The notes: a model not told the origin generated them from the letters alone. A stretch of DNA of 64,000 bases from Eubacteriales bacterium (GCA_021373115.1 JAJFTI010000034.1:62001-126000), one strand, 5' to 3'; positions 52,246 to 61,790 are shown, numbered from the stretch's first letter. Translations and numbers: made by a program.

Positions 52246-53907
52246 ATGTACGAAAAATACTCCGGGTTGCCCGACACAACAAAGCCCACTACACAAAATA
52301 CAGGCAAGAGCGCCGAACGTTCCGCGAATCGCGGTACGTATCGCAGCAGCGGAAACGAATCCATGGAATATTATCAGGCGCCCAGGCGCGGCAGTGGTTC
52401 CGGTACATCCAAACGGGAAAACGCGCGCCGCGCGAAAATTCGTAAGCGGCGTTTTATTCTTTCCCTGATGGGTCTTGCGCTAATTGGTTTGATCGTTGTC
52501 GCGGTCGTCGTTCTGGCGCGCGGGTGCGCAGAACCGCCGCAGGTTGATCTGGAAACCGGCAAGTTCCGCAGCGGTGTTTACATCAACGGCATGAACCTCT
52601 CCGGAAAAACCATAGACGAAGTCAAAGGCCAGCTGGAATCGAACGAATCGTATGCGCTCAATAATATCGCCATTACCCTGTCCAGCGCGGAGCTCACCGC
52701 AACCATCACCGGCGCGGATATGAACGCAACATCCAACCTCAGCGAAGTGATGGAGCAGGCGCTCTCCGGCGGTTCCAATCAGGTTTATTATACCAAGATC
52801 TCCATCGACGATGCGGCGCTTTCCGCGCGCATTGACGAGATTAACGCAACCACGAGCGCGCCGCCTGTGGACGCGTCGTTTTCGGTCGATTTTTCCAGCA
52901 GTGGAAAGCCGGCGTTTAACTACGTGGAAGGTTCGGCCGGATACGGATTGGATTCGGAAGCCACCATCGCGCTCGTCAAGCAAACCATTGAATCCGGTCA
53001 GCTTCAGGCAACGATTACGCCTACGCTCACTACCATACAACCCTCCGTAACCGTGGACGATGTGAAAGCGCATACCACACTGATTGGCAAGTTTACCACC
53101 ACGTATGACTTCAAGGGCACAGCGGAGGATACCGAAGAGCAACGTACCATTTTTATTCCAAACCGCGCATTCAACGTTGAAAAAGGCGCGTCCATGATCA
53201 GCGATCAGGTGATTAAGCCGGGCGAAAAATGGAGTTTCAACGATACGGTTGGCGACCGCTCCGTGGAGAGCAACGGCTGGAAACTCGCGCAGGGCATCTT
53301 CGGCGGCGACCGCAAGACGCCGCAGCTTGGCGGCGGAATCTGCCAGGTGAGCACGACGCTTTACAATGCGCTACTGGAAGCGTATCCCTATTTCGATTTT
53401 GTGGACCGTTCGGCGCACTCCATCCCCTCGACCTATGTGGACAAGGGTCTGGATGCGACGGTCGATTCGAACCATATCGATTTTCAAGTGAAGAATATTT
53501 CCGAGTATCCGGTTTACATCTTTGCGTATACGGGTGAAAACAAGATGGCAAAGAGCCGCAAACGCGATTTGACCGTCGTCATCTACGGTGAAGCGCTGCC
53601 GGCGGGCACGGAATACAAAACCCGCACCGTTCTTATTTCCGAAGAAGCGCCCCTTGAAGAGGATGCGGTGATCACCGAGACCGGCAAGCTGTTCGTTGGT
53701 GAAGAAAACGTTCTTGCGGAAGCGCACACGAAATTTGTGGTCGACGTATATATCGACCGTTATCTCAACGGCGAGCTGCAGGAGTCCATCTTCCTCCATG
53801 AAGATACCTACCCCGGAAATCCGCTGAAAAAAGAGGTTGGCACCAAACCGACGCCGACTCCGTTGGTTGACCCGACGCCAACGCCCAATCCGGATGATAT
53901 GCCTTAA
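52246..53907 (+). CDS. VanW-family cell-surface protein
   Basis: A 553-residue membrane-anchored protein. A cytoplasmic basic N terminus (about 1-80) leads to one membrane helix, FILSLMGLALIGLIVVAVVV. Outside are peptidoglycan-binding-like repeats (about 110-270) and a VanW domain with KWSFNDTVGDRS, PQLGGGICQVSTTLYNAL and SAHSIPSTYVDKGLDAT. A G5-like stretch and a Pro/Thr-rich tail end the protein. VanW-like proteins are common in Bacillota with no vancomycin resistance role. The ATG at 52246 has GAAGGA five bases before it. It is monocistronic. Confidence 0.9.
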   Translation: MYEKYSGLPDTTKPTTQNTGKSAERSANRGTYRSSGNESMEYYQAPRRGSGSGTSKRENARRAKIRKRRFILSLMGLALIGLIVVAVVVLARGCAEPPQVDLETGKFRSGVYINGMNLSGKTIDEVKGQLESNESYALNNIAITLSSAELTATITGADMNATSNLSEVMEQALSGGSNQVYYTKISIDDAALSARIDEINATTSAPPVDASFSVDFSSSGKPAFNYVEGSAGYGLDSEATIALVKQTIESGQLQATITPTLTTIQPSVTVDDVKAHTTLIGKFTTTYDFKGTAEDTEEQRTIFIPNRAFNVEKGASMISDQVIKPGEKWSFNDTVGDRSVESNGWKLAQGIFGGDRKTPQLGGGICQVSTTLYNALLEAYPYFDFVDRSAHSIPSTYVDKGLDATVDSNHIDFQVKNISEYPVYIFAYTGENKMAKSRKRDLTVVIYGEALPAGTEYKTRTVLISEEAPLEEDAVITETGKLFVGEENVLAEAHTKFVVDVYIDRYLNGELQESIFLHEDTYPGNPLKKEVGTKPTPTPLVDPTPTPNPDDMP

Positions 53908-53920
53908 TACGGCACATGAC

Positions 53921-53956
53921 AAGAGGCGAAAGCATGAAGCTTCCGCCTCTTTTTTA
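53921..53956. terminator. terminator between vanW-like gene and gtrA
   Basis: AAGAGGCGAAAGC and GCTTCCGCCTCTT arms with a short loop and a T run on the plus strand. Confidence 0.8.
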
Positions 53957-53962
53957 TAAACT

Positions 53963-54415
53963 TTATTTCTCCTGTAAAACGCCGGTTTCTTTCGGAACTC
54001 GGTAGAGAAGGAATCTTCTGGAGAAGAAATTGAATAAGTAGGTAACCGCACCGGAAACAATTCGCGAAATTCGGTAATCCACGCGCAGCAGATCGGTGAA
54101 AGCATACATGCTCCCCTCCGTTACTGCAAGCGCCAGCAAGGAAATGGCAAGAAACAGCGTCAATTCTTTTTGTACCGTAAAACTCCCCCGGCGAAAAACA
54201 AACCAGATACCGATCAGGTAATTGACCGCCAGCCCTGCGACAAACGCGATTGGTACGGCAACCAGATAATGCAGACCAATCCATTCTTTCAGAGCAAGCA
54301 ATGCGCAATAATCCGCAGCAAATCCGCCGAACGCCGCGGCTGCATAGCGGAGAGCCTGTATCGGCAGGCGTGAATCCTCCCGCAGGCGGGCTCCTGATAA
54401 CCTGTTTTTCCTCAT
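53963..54415 (-). CDS. GtrA-family membrane protein
   Basis: A 150-residue protein with four hydrophobic segments, typical of GtrA proteins that move lipid-linked sugars or assist cell-surface glycosylation. Recognisable parts are ALRYAAAAFGGFAADYCALL (segment 1) and AGLAVNYLIGIWFVFR (segment 2), with YLFNFFSRRFLLYR near the C terminus. No glycosyltransferase is next to it. It is single, facing the vanW-like gene across a terminator. Confidence 0.88.
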   Translation of the reverse strand: MRKNRLSGARLREDSRLPIQALRYAAAAFGGFAADYCALLALKEWIGLHYLVAVPIAFVAGLAVNYLIGIWFVFRRGSFTVQKELTLFLAISLLALAVTEGSMYAFTDLLRVDYRISRIVSGAVTYLFNFFSRRFLLYRVPKETGVLQEK

Positions 54416-54592
54416 GAGTTGCAGTATATCACAAACGTTATACCGTTGAAAACCGGTGCAGCGGAATCTTTGCTGTCATCCGGAGAAAGAAAATGACTGA
54501 ATGTCGATATGCAATGTGTTCTGTACGCGGTTAAGCATCGTGTGCCGGATCGGAGCGGCAGTAACGCGTTACGATCCCTCCCGAACAGCAAG

Positions 54593-54618
54593 AAGAACCA
54601 CCCTCGCGGGTGGTTCTT
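54593..54618 (-). terminator. hairpin after ispH-S1
   Basis: AAGAACCACCC, a 4-base loop, and GGGTGGTTCTT, 13 bases past the stop codon. The T tract on the minus strand is poor. Confidence 0.6.
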
Positions 54619-54630
54619 TGTTACATTCGT

Positions 54631-56997
54631 TTACTCGTCTTCTACCTTGAGACCCTCGAACAGAGAAGCAAGGGAAGTCTTGGACTCCTGTACGGGCGGA
54701 AGCTCATAGTCGCCATCCTCGTTGCGGCGGCGACGATCCCCGCGGTCACGGCGATCACCGCCGTCGCTGCTCTGGGGACGATCGCCGGAAGGCGTACGCG
54801 CTGTCGATTCGCGTTTTTCGCGCGGCTGCTGCGGCTGCGCAGCCGTATCACGCTGCTGCTGACGCTGTTCCTGCCGCTCGGCATACTGGCGGTCACGCTC
54901 GGCCTTTTCCGCTTTGAGCTGTTCAGCCAGTTCCGGATCTTCCTCCAGAAGGGCTTCCTTGCGGCTCAGACTGATTCTCTTCGCCTCCGGATTAACCTCT
55001 AACACCTTGCAGCGAACGACGTCGCCAACTTTGAGCTCATCCTCTACCTTCGCGATGCGGTGAACGGAAACCTGTGAAATATGAATCAGGCCGTCAATCG
55101 TGCTTTCGAGCGCAACGAACGCGCCAAACGGAACGATGCGGACAACCTTGCCTTCGACAATGGAGCCAACCGGATAACGATCCGCCGCGAGCGTCCAAGG
55201 CTTGGGCTGAAGCTGCTTATAGCCGAGGGAGACGCGCTCCTTCTCAACATCCACATTGAGGATGATCACTTCGATCTCCTGACCAATGATGAAGATATCC
55301 GAAGGATGCTTAACGCGGCCCCACGCGGCATCCGTTACATGAACGAGGCCGTCGATTCCGCCGATATCCACAAATGCGCCAAAGTCTGCAATTCTGCGGA
55401 CGATGCCGGTAACTTTGCTGCCGGTAACCAGCGCTTCCCACTTGACGCGCTTTTCCGCGGCCGCTTCGGAGAGAAGAACCTGCTTTTGAGAAGCAACAAT
55501 GCGCTTTCTCTGGCGATCCACTTCCAGAACCTTGAGCTTCATGGGTTTGCCCACAAATTCACTCAGATTCTCAATGTATTTCACGGAAACCTGCGACGCG
55601 GGTACAAACGCGCGAATACCGCTGATATCCGCAATCAGTCCGCCTTTTACGACTTCCTTGCCAACCGCATCGAAAATCTTGTCTTCGATGTCTTCCTGGC
55701 TCATGAGGTCGTCCCAGACCTTTTTGCTTTCAACGTTCTTTCGGGAGAGGATGACGTTGCCTTCGCCGTCGTTCACCTTTGTGACTTCGACTTCGATTTT
55801 ATCGCCTTCCTTGAATAGATCCTCAGCCTTTACATCCGAATCGCTGGACAGTTCCCCGATGGGAATGACGCCATCCGACTTATAGCCGATGTTGACGAAA
55901 ACTTCACCATCCACAACGGAAATAACCGTTCCTTCCATCACTTGACCGCCATGAATGCGCGTCATGGTCTTTTCAAACGCGGAAGCAAAATCGGAGCTGT
56001 CTTCATGTTCGGCTGTTTCGCTGACCGGCTTTTCCTTTGCTGCGGGTTTGGGCGCTTCCACAGCAGCCACGATCTCTTCAGCCGACTGGTTGGACTGGGG
56101 TACGACGACCTCCTCAGCGGGAGCTGCCGCTTCAATGGTTTCGATCGTCGTTGTTTCCTGTTCGCTCATTACTTGTAGTACCTCCCTAATCATCCGGTCC
56201 GGCGTCGATGCGCCCGCAACAATACCTATTATACCATTGGATGGTAATTTATCAAGAAAAAGTTTGTCCGCAGATTCTATGTTTTCCGTAAAATTACAGT
56301 GTTTTTTGGAGATTTCGACGAGCTTTTGCGTGTTCGCGCTGGATTTGGAGCCCAAAACATACATGCGCGTGCTCAGCTTCGAAATTTGCTCCGCTTCGCT
56401 TTGACGTGCGCGCGTTGTATCGCATATGGTGTTTTTGATCTCCAAATCAAGACCGCTATTCCCTTCGGATTTCAGCGCGTTTAAAATCTCCCGGAAATCG
56501 GCTTCCGGCAGCGTTGTCTGCGCAACCAAAGTCGCCCGCTTCAGCCCCAAAATACGCGCCGCATCCTGCGGAGTTTCAATTACAAACGCCCTTTCTCCAG
56601 CCCAGCCCAGTATGCCGACGACCTCGGGATGGTTTGCCTTGCCGGCAATCAAAACCGTTCTCCCCTCCTGCGCCGCCTGCTGCGCGATTTGATGAATTCG
56701 CTTGACATACGGGCATGTTGCGTCAATCAGCCGGATTCCGAGCGCTTCGCTTTCAAGATATACGCTTGGCGGCGCGCCGTGCGCGCGAATGATCAGCGTA
56801 TCCCCTGCGCGCAGGCGCGACAGATCATCGACCGAGCAGACGCCCTTTTCCGCCAGTTCGGCAACGACGGTTTCGTTATGGATGATGTTTCCATAGGTAT
56901 ATACCTTGCCGCGCTCCTCGGCGCACCGTTGCGCCATCTCGACCGCACGGCGTACGCCAAAGCAGAACCCGCTGTTTTTCGCCAATAGAACGCGCAT
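54631..56997 (-). CDS. ispH: fused IspH (HMBPP reductase) and ribosomal protein S1
   Basis: A 788-residue fusion known from clostridia. Residues 1-276 are IspH, the iron-sulfur enzyme making IPP and DMAPP in the MEP pathway. Its cluster cysteines are in NSGFCFGVRRA (Cys12), DATCPYVK (about 96) and NTICDTTRARQ (about 190). An acidic linker (about 277-350) leads to four S1 RNA-binding domains (to about 700) with FGAFVDIGGIDGLVHVTD and FGAFVALE. A Gln/Arg/Asp-rich tail ends the protein. The ATG overlaps the plsC stop (TAATG). A GGGAGG with an in-frame ATG at 56169 sits exactly at the domain border. Confidence 0.95.
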   Translation of the reverse strand: MRVLLAKNSGFCFGVRRAVEMAQRCAEERGKVYTYGNIIHNETVVAELAEKGVCSVDDLSRLRAGDTLIIRAHGAPPSVYLESEALGIRLIDATCPYVKRIHQIAQQAAQEGRTVLIAGKANHPEVVGILGWAGERAFVIETPQDAARILGLKRATLVAQTTLPEADFREILNALKSEGNSGLDLEIKNTICDTTRARQSEAEQISKLSTRMYVLGSKSSANTQKLVEISKKHCNFTENIESADKLFLDKLPSNGIIGIVAGASTPDRMIREVLQVMSEQETTTIETIEAAAPAEEVVVPQSNQSAEEIVAAVEAPKPAAKEKPVSETAEHEDSSDFASAFEKTMTRIHGGQVMEGTVISVVDGEVFVNIGYKSDGVIPIGELSSDSDVKAEDLFKEGDKIEVEVTKVNDGEGNVILSRKNVESKKVWDDLMSQEDIEDKIFDAVGKEVVKGGLIADISGIRAFVPASQVSVKYIENLSEFVGKPMKLKVLEVDRQRKRIVASQKQVLLSEAAAEKRVKWEALVTGSKVTGIVRRIADFGAFVDIGGIDGLVHVTDAAWGRVKHPSDIFIIGQEIEVIILNVDVEKERVSLGYKQLQPKPWTLAADRYPVGSIVEGKVVRIVPFGAFVALESTIDGLIHISQVSVHRIAKVEDELKVGDVVRCKVLEVNPEAKRISLSRKEALLEEDPELAEQLKAEKAERDRQYAERQEQRQQQRDTAAQPQQPREKRESTARTPSGDRPQSSDGGDRRDRGDRRRRNEDGDYELPPVQESKTSLASLFEGLKVEDE

Positions 56998-57590
56998 TAC
57001 GGCAGGAGCTCCATTTCATTTTTCAGTAGCTGCATCCGGTCGCGTATCGCTTCCGTTACCGCGTCCACCCCGCGCCCGGCGTAGGTTTGCGCGATCTCGT
57101 TTGCATCGATCGGCTCGCCCACAATCATGCGAATTCTCTTTCGTTTCTTCCAGTTTGGATCTGCGTAAAGCGGAATGATCGGCGCGTTGCAGCGCAGCGC
57201 AAGGAACGCGGCGCCCTTCTCAAACGAGTCCAGTTCGCCGGTAATGGATCGTCTTCCCTCCGGAAAAATCCCGAAGATCCGTCCTTTTTCAAGCACCGAC
57301 ATCGCCTGCTTGAGCGAGAGCATATCCGCATGCTTCCGGTAGACGGGAAATGCAAGCAGCTGTCCGAGTAAAAAACGCTTGAGCTTTGATTGAAAAAGTT
57401 CCTGCTTTGCCATAAAATGCACCGGGCGCGGAATCACCAGCGCAAGCCGGATCGGATCGCTCAGTGAAAAGTGGTTGGAAACGATAATTGCACAGCCGCG
57501 AAAGAATAGCCGTTCAAAATTTTTCACGTTCGGCCAAAAGAGCAGCCAGAAGAACGGTGTAAGGAGATATTTAAAAAAGAAGTAAATCAC
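56997..57590 (-). CDS. plsC: 1-acyl-sn-glycerol-3-phosphate acyltransferase
   Basis: A 197-residue PlsC-type acyltransferase that makes phosphatidic acid at the inner face of the membrane. Motif I is VSNHFSLSDPIRL (the NHxxxxD catalytic pair) and motif III is IFGIFPEGRRSITGE. A hydrophobic N-terminal segment (about 1-20) is the likely membrane anchor. It overlaps the cmk stop by four bases (ATGA) and the ispH start by one. The order cmk-plsC-ispH is common in clostridia. Confidence 0.92.
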   Translation of the reverse strand: MIYFFFKYLLTPFFWLLFWPNVKNFERLFFRGCAIIVSNHFSLSDPIRLALVIPRPVHFMAKQELFQSKLKRFLLGQLLAFPVYRKHADMLSLKQAMSVLEKGRIFGIFPEGRRSITGELDSFEKGAAFLALRCNAPIIPLYADPNWKKRKRIRMIVGEPIDANEIAQTYAGRGVDAVTEAIRDRMQLLKNEMELLP

Positions 57591-58273
57591 TTTTGTTCCG
57601 TCTCCTTCTGCCGTATTGCTTCCAAAAGCGTATTCAGGGCTTCGTCGATCGAAAGCTCGCTTGTATCGATCAGCATCGCATCCTCCGCCTTCCGGAGCGG
57701 CATGTAGGACCGTGTGCTGTCGTTATGGTCCCTTATTTTCAGCGCCGCAAGAACCTGCTCGTAGGTTTCGCTGGCGTCTCCGCGCGCATGCATTTCGTTG
57801 AACCGCCGCATCGCGCGGACTTCCGGCGACGCGGTAACGAAGAACTTATACTTCGTTTCCGGCAGCACGTTTGTCGTGATGTCCCGGCCGTCCATAACAA
57901 CGTCGTAATTCTTTCCAACCTCGCGCTGCAACCGCGCAAGTTTCTCCCGTACGCAGGGATGCGCGCTGACCGTAGAAGCGCCCATGGAAAGCTCCGGCGT
58001 TCGCAGACGATCCGTAACATCTTCGCCGCAGAGCAATACGCGCTGTCCGCGCGCATCGTAAACGACCGTAATATCCGCGTCGTCCAAAATCGTTTTCAAA
58101 CCCGCTTCGTCGGTGACGCCCACACCGCGCCGCATGGCATACAACGCCATCGCGCGGTACATGGACCCCGTGTCGAGATAGCGGATATTCAGCTCTTTTG
58201 CAACAGCCTTCGCCAGCGTGGATTTCCCCGCGCCGGACGGCCCGTCGATTGCGATGTTAAGATGTTCACTCAT
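57587..58273 (-). CDS. cmk: cytidylate kinase
   Basis: A 228-residue kinase that phosphorylates CMP and dCMP. It starts MSEHLNIAIDGPSGAGKSTL (P loop) and has YLDTGSMYRAMA, DGRDITTNVLP, and the lid segment RRFNEMHARGD. The start at 58273 leaves 8 bases after the previous stop; upstream codons in frame lie inside the neighbouring gene. It sits in the middle of the surE-to-ispH operon. It may be part of CTP and CMP balance together with pyrG and udk, which are also in the window. Confidence 0.95.
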   Translation of the reverse strand: MSEHLNIAIDGPSGAGKSTLAKAVAKELNIRYLDTGSMYRAMALYAMRRGVGVTDEAGLKTILDDADITVVYDARGQRVLLCGEDVTDRLRTPELSMGASTVSAHPCVREKLARLQREVGKNYDVVMDGRDITTNVLPETKYKFFVTASPEVRAMRRFNEMHARGDASETYEQVLAALKIRDHNDSTRSYMPLRKAEDAMLIDTSELSIDEALNTLLEAIRQKETEQK

Positions 58274-58281
58274 ACCTTTTC

Positions 58282-59505
58282 TTACAGCTCCTGAATACTG
58301 TCGCCCGCGAGCGCGCCCGTAGACCATGCGATCTGCAGATTATAGCCGCCCGTCGTCGCGTCCAAATCGAGCACTTCTCCGGCAAAATACAGCCCTCTTA
58401 TCCGCTTGGATTCCATGGTGGAAGCGTTTACGTCCCGAACGCTGACGCCGCCGCGCGTCACAACCGCCTCGTTGAGTCCGCGTGCACCGCAAACGGTCAG
58501 CGGCAGCGACTTGAGCGTTTCCACAAGGCGAAGCCGCATGGTCTTCGGCAGCTCGCCAACCGGCAGCGTGCCATCAATCTGCGAAAGGTCGAGCACGACT
58601 TCGAGCAGCCTTGCCGGCAGCAGCGCATGCAGCGCGGTTTTCACCTGCTGGCGCGCGCCTTCCTGTAAGTCGCGCAGAATTCGCGCATCGAGCTGTTCGC
58701 GCGAAAGCGCCGGCTTGAGGTCAATGAACAGAAGAGTTCCTTCGGGTTCTCCGGCGATCACGCCGGAAAGCGAAAGCACAAGCGGCCCGCTCACGCCGAA
58801 ATGCGTAAAAAGCAATTCACCCAGTTCGGAGAAGATCTCCTTATTCCCGCGTTTTGCACGGAGCATAACATTTTTCAGCGTCAGTCCGGTCAGCGAACGC
58901 GGCCAGATTTCCTGCGTTTCGAGCGGAACGAGCGACGCAAACCGAGGTTCGATCGCGTGACCCGTATCCGCCGCAAAGCGATAGCCGTCCCCCGTTGAAC
59001 CGGTCTGCGGATAGGAAATCCCGCCGGTCGCAACGATCACCGCTTTGCAGGGAAACTCTTCCCGGCCAATTCGAATGCCGCGAACCGCGCCGTCGCAGAC
59101 CAGGATTTCCTCCACGCGCGTGTTGAGCCGAACCGTTACGCCGGCTTCGCGCAGCATCCGTTCCCAGGCGCGCAGGATGTCGCTGGATTTATCGGAAGCG
59201 GGAAACACCCTGCCGCCGCGTTCCTCTTTCAGCGGTACGCCCGCGTGCTCCAGGCGATCCATCAGCGCGCGATTGTCAAAATGTGAAAACGCGCTGTAAA
59301 GAAACCTCGGATTTCGGAGCACGTGAAGAAAAAACGAATCCCGTTCGGCATTGTTGGTTACGTTACAGCGCCCTTTGCCGGTAATATAGAGTTTTTTACC
59401 GAGCTTTTCATTCTGCTCAAAAAGGGTCACCGTATGCCCGTTCTGCGCGGCGTTCGTCGCGGCGATCATACCAGCCGGTCCGCCGCCAATCACAAAAACG
59501 GTCAT
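58282..59505 (-). CDS. BaiN/YhiN (HI0933) family FAD-dependent oxidoreductase
   Basis: A 407-residue flavoprotein with an N-terminal FAD motif, MTVFVIGGGPAGMIAATNAA, and the family signature LGKKLYITGKGRCNVTN, then ATGGISYPQTGSTGDGY and AGEVLDLDATTGGYNLQIAW at the C terminus. The family (HI0933/YhiN) lacks a firm function; one member, BaiN, is linked to bile-acid reduction. The ATG at 59505 has GAGGAG five bases upstream and overlaps the rpiR stop by four bases. Longer open frames upstream are not coding. Confidence 0.92.
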   Translation of the reverse strand: MTVFVIGGGPAGMIAATNAAQNGHTVTLFEQNEKLGKKLYITGKGRCNVTNNAERDSFFLHVLRNPRFLYSAFSHFDNRALMDRLEHAGVPLKEERGGRVFPASDKSSDILRAWERMLREAGVTVRLNTRVEEILVCDGAVRGIRIGREEFPCKAVIVATGGISYPQTGSTGDGYRFAADTGHAIEPRFASLVPLETQEIWPRSLTGLTLKNVMLRAKRGNKEIFSELGELLFTHFGVSGPLVLSLSGVIAGEPEGTLLFIDLKPALSREQLDARILRDLQEGARQQVKTALHALLPARLLEVVLDLSQIDGTLPVGELPKTMRLRLVETLKSLPLTVCGARGLNEAVVTRGGVSVRDVNASTMESKRIRGLYFAGEVLDLDATTGGYNLQIAWSTGALAGDSIQEL

Positions 59506-60371
59506 GTGCGCTCCTCTTTGAGCGTTTCGGAAAGATAGACCCCTTCGGCGTGCCAAACCTCTTCCAATTGGGTTAAGTGCTGGAATGCCTCGTCCTTCCG
59601 CGCGTGGCCAATCGCAACGATGATCGCGTTGATCAGCGAAAGCGGCGCGACGAGCGAGTCCGCAAACGATGCCATATCGCTCCGCGCACAAAGCGTAAAA
59701 TCCGAAATGCGCGCCACCGGCGAGCTTGGCATGTCCGTCAGCGCAATCAGCGTTGCGCCCTTCGATTTTGCATATTTCATCGCATCCACCGTTCGCGCGC
59801 TGTAACGCGGAAAACTGATGCCAAAACAAACGTCCGTTGAATCCACGCGCAGCATACGTTCGTGAATATCCTGAACAGCGCCGTTGACGAACATTACGTT
59901 GTCGCAAACATAATCGAGATAATAGGTCAGAAACTGCGCCAGCGACATTGCGCTTCGAATACCGAGCACGTAAATGCGCCTTGCGCGAAGAATTGCGTTG
60001 ATTGCGCCGTCGAAACTCTCGTTGTCGATCATATCGATCGTCGCGCGGATGTTGTTCATATCCGAGGTCAGCACGGTTTTCAGCACGTCCTGCTGGGGAA
60101 TATTCGCCGCGAGCCGAATCCGCTGAACGCTGGTCAGCCGGTGACGAATGAGATCCTGCAGCGCCTCCTGCAGGGCGGGGTAACCGTCCAAGCCAAGCAT
60201 GTAGGCAAAGCGAACGACCGTGGATTCGGAAACGCCGACGCGTTCCCCAAGTTTCGCGGCCGTCATGAACGCCGCGTCGTCATACGCATTAAAGATATAC
60301 TCCGCGATGCGTCTCTGCCCTTTGGAAAAGGTCGAATACTGCTTTTCCATCATCGAAAACAATGCGTCCAT
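59502..60371 (-). CDS. MurR/RpiR-family transcriptional regulator
   Basis: A 289-residue regulator with an N-terminal helix-turn-helix (about 1-75, KLGERVGVSESTVVRFAYML) and a C-terminal SIS sugar-phosphate-binding domain (about 125-265, RIYVLGIRSAMSLAQFLTYY and KGATLIALTDMPSSPVARIS). These usually respond to phosphorylated sugars. There is no sugar operon next to it. It is 48 bases after surE and overlaps the flavoprotein gene by four bases, an odd place for a sugar regulator. The ligand is unknown. Confidence 0.9.
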   Translation of the reverse strand: MDALFSMMEKQYSTFSKGQRRIAEYIFNAYDDAAFMTAAKLGERVGVSESTVVRFAYMLGLDGYPALQEALQDLIRHRLTSVQRIRLAANIPQQDVLKTVLTSDMNNIRATIDMIDNESFDGAINAILRARRIYVLGIRSAMSLAQFLTYYLDYVCDNVMFVNGAVQDIHERMLRVDSTDVCFGISFPRYSARTVDAMKYAKSKGATLIALTDMPSSPVARISDFTLCARSDMASFADSLVAPLSLINAIIVAIGHARKDEAFQHLTQLEEVWHAEGVYLSETLKEERT

Positions 60372-60419
60372 TGCGCGAATGCCCTCCCGTTACCGTTGTA
60401 TCCGCCGAATCAGGCGCGT

Positions 60420-61193
60420 TTAAAGACGTTTTGTCCAGTCCCAATGCTCCGCCTGCATATCCTCCAGCCGGGAGGTATGCGTTATATCATAGGTCAGGGG
60501 CGTCAGGGTCACGTACCCTTCGCGTACCCAGCGGTCATCCACATCCATTCCGTCCGAACAGGTGGTGCAGCCGCGCGGCGCCCAGTAGTAAGTGCGCCCC
60601 ATAGGGTCTTCGCGTTCGACAAACTCGAGCGCATACTGCTGAATGCTCAGCGGTACGATCTTAACACCTTTCAATTCTTCAAATGGAACGCTCGGCACGT
60701 TTACGTTCAGCAGCGTACCGAACGCCATCGGGTGTTCCGCAACATAATCGACCGCGATGGAGGCGACGCGCGCGGCGGTTTCCGCGTACTCCGCTTCATA
60801 GGACGCGCAGGATACCGCGATGGACTGATATCCCAGAAGCGCCGCTTCGTGCGCCGCCGCGACCGTTCCGCTGTACAGCACGTCCGTTCCAAGGTTCGGG
60901 CCGTGATTGATGCCGGAAACGACAAGATCCGGATTCGGGAACAGATTGCCCAGCGCGAGACGTACGCAATCCACCGGCGTTCCGGAAACCGCATATGCAG
61001 GTATCTCCGGCGAACCCTTGATCGTGGTTTTTCTGGCACGGATCGGGTCGAACAGCGTCATCGCCCGACTGACCGCGCTCCGCTCGGAATCCGGCGCGGA
61101 AACGTAGATTTCGTGTGTTTTGCTCAGCTCCGCCGCCAGCGCGCGAATTCCAGTGGCAAATACGCCGTCGTCGTTGCTTAATAGTATCTTCAT
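60420..61193 (-). CDS. surE: 5'/3'-nucleotidase SurE
   Basis: A 257-residue SurE phosphatase acting on nucleoside monophosphates. It starts MKILLSNDDGVFATGIRALA, where the NDDG aspartates bind metal. It also has SAPDSERSAVSRAMTL, PAYAVSGTPVDCVRLAL and VVSGINHGPNLGTDVLYSGT, then LLNVNVPSVP. GGAG lies nine bases before the ATG. It is the apparent first gene of an operon running to ispH-S1. Confidence 0.95.
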   Translation of the reverse strand: MKILLSNDDGVFATGIRALAAELSKTHEIYVSAPDSERSAVSRAMTLFDPIRARKTTIKGSPEIPAYAVSGTPVDCVRLALGNLFPNPDLVVSGINHGPNLGTDVLYSGTVAAAHEAALLGYQSIAVSCASYEAEYAETAARVASIAVDYVAEHPMAFGTLLNVNVPSVPFEELKGVKIVPLSIQQYALEFVEREDPMGRTYYWAPRGCTTCSDGMDVDDRWVREGYVTLTPLTYDITHTSRLEDMQAEHWDWTKRL

Positions 61194-61331
61194 GCAGGAA
61201 CTCCGTCATCTAATTGTTAAGATATTTTAACATACCTGTTCGTTGAATGCTATAGTCATAACAACGTGCAGGAAAACTTGTCTTCTCCTGCACGTATCAA
61301 TTTCATGAATGCCTGAAGTTCGCACATTACT

Positions 61332-61790
61332 TCAATCGACCGCGAGCGCTCCTAACGTCTCAATATGAAACCCGTTCGCACCGTCCACATAGCCATATCC
61401 GAAGATCAGCATAATCGTTGCCGCCTGAACGGCAATGATACCAATCAGCGCGAAGAACCAGGTTCCCCGCGGAAAGCGTTTCCAGCCGCGAAACACACGA
61501 TAAAGCAGACGGTTGGTCAAAATCGTAAGAATAACGGGCGAAAACAGCAAGAGCAGCTGCAGCGCGGATTCGAGGATAACCTGCAGGCTTCCCGCTTTTA
61601 AAATAGACCAGTCAAACGCAAGCGCGTACCCCAGCATATAGAGCGTATAGACCGCAAGCAATACGTTGAGTACGATCATCACGAAAAAATACGCGATCAC
61701 CCGACCCGCTCCATGCCTTGGCCTTTCGCGGAATGGACCGTGGCGATCGTATTCTTCCGCAGACGCAGACTGTTTGATTTCCCGTTCCAT
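61332..61790 (-). CDS. hypothetical membrane protein
   Basis: A 152-residue protein with no domain I recognise. A charged N terminus (about 1-28) is followed by three hydrophobic segments, about 29-55 (VIAYFFVMIVLNVLLAVYTL), 65-92 and 105-130, with a basic loop between the second and third. It lies 29 bases after udk on the same strand and may be co-transcribed. The start at 61790 has GGAAAG upstream. Function unknown. Confidence 0.7.
   Translation of the reverse strand: MEREIKQSASAEEYDRHGPFRERPRHGAGRVIAYFFVMIVLNVLLAVYTLYMLGYALAFDWSILKAGSLQVILESALQLLLLFSPVILTILTNRLLYRVFRGWKRFPRGTWFFALIGIIAVQAATIMLIFGYGYVDGANGFHIETLGALAVD

Noticed and set aside
52246..53907. Vancomycin-resistance gene
   Set aside because: VanW-domain proteins are common in Bacillota, and no vanA, vanH or vanX-like gene is present. 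The ddl here is an ordinary D-Ala-D-Ala ligase by motif.
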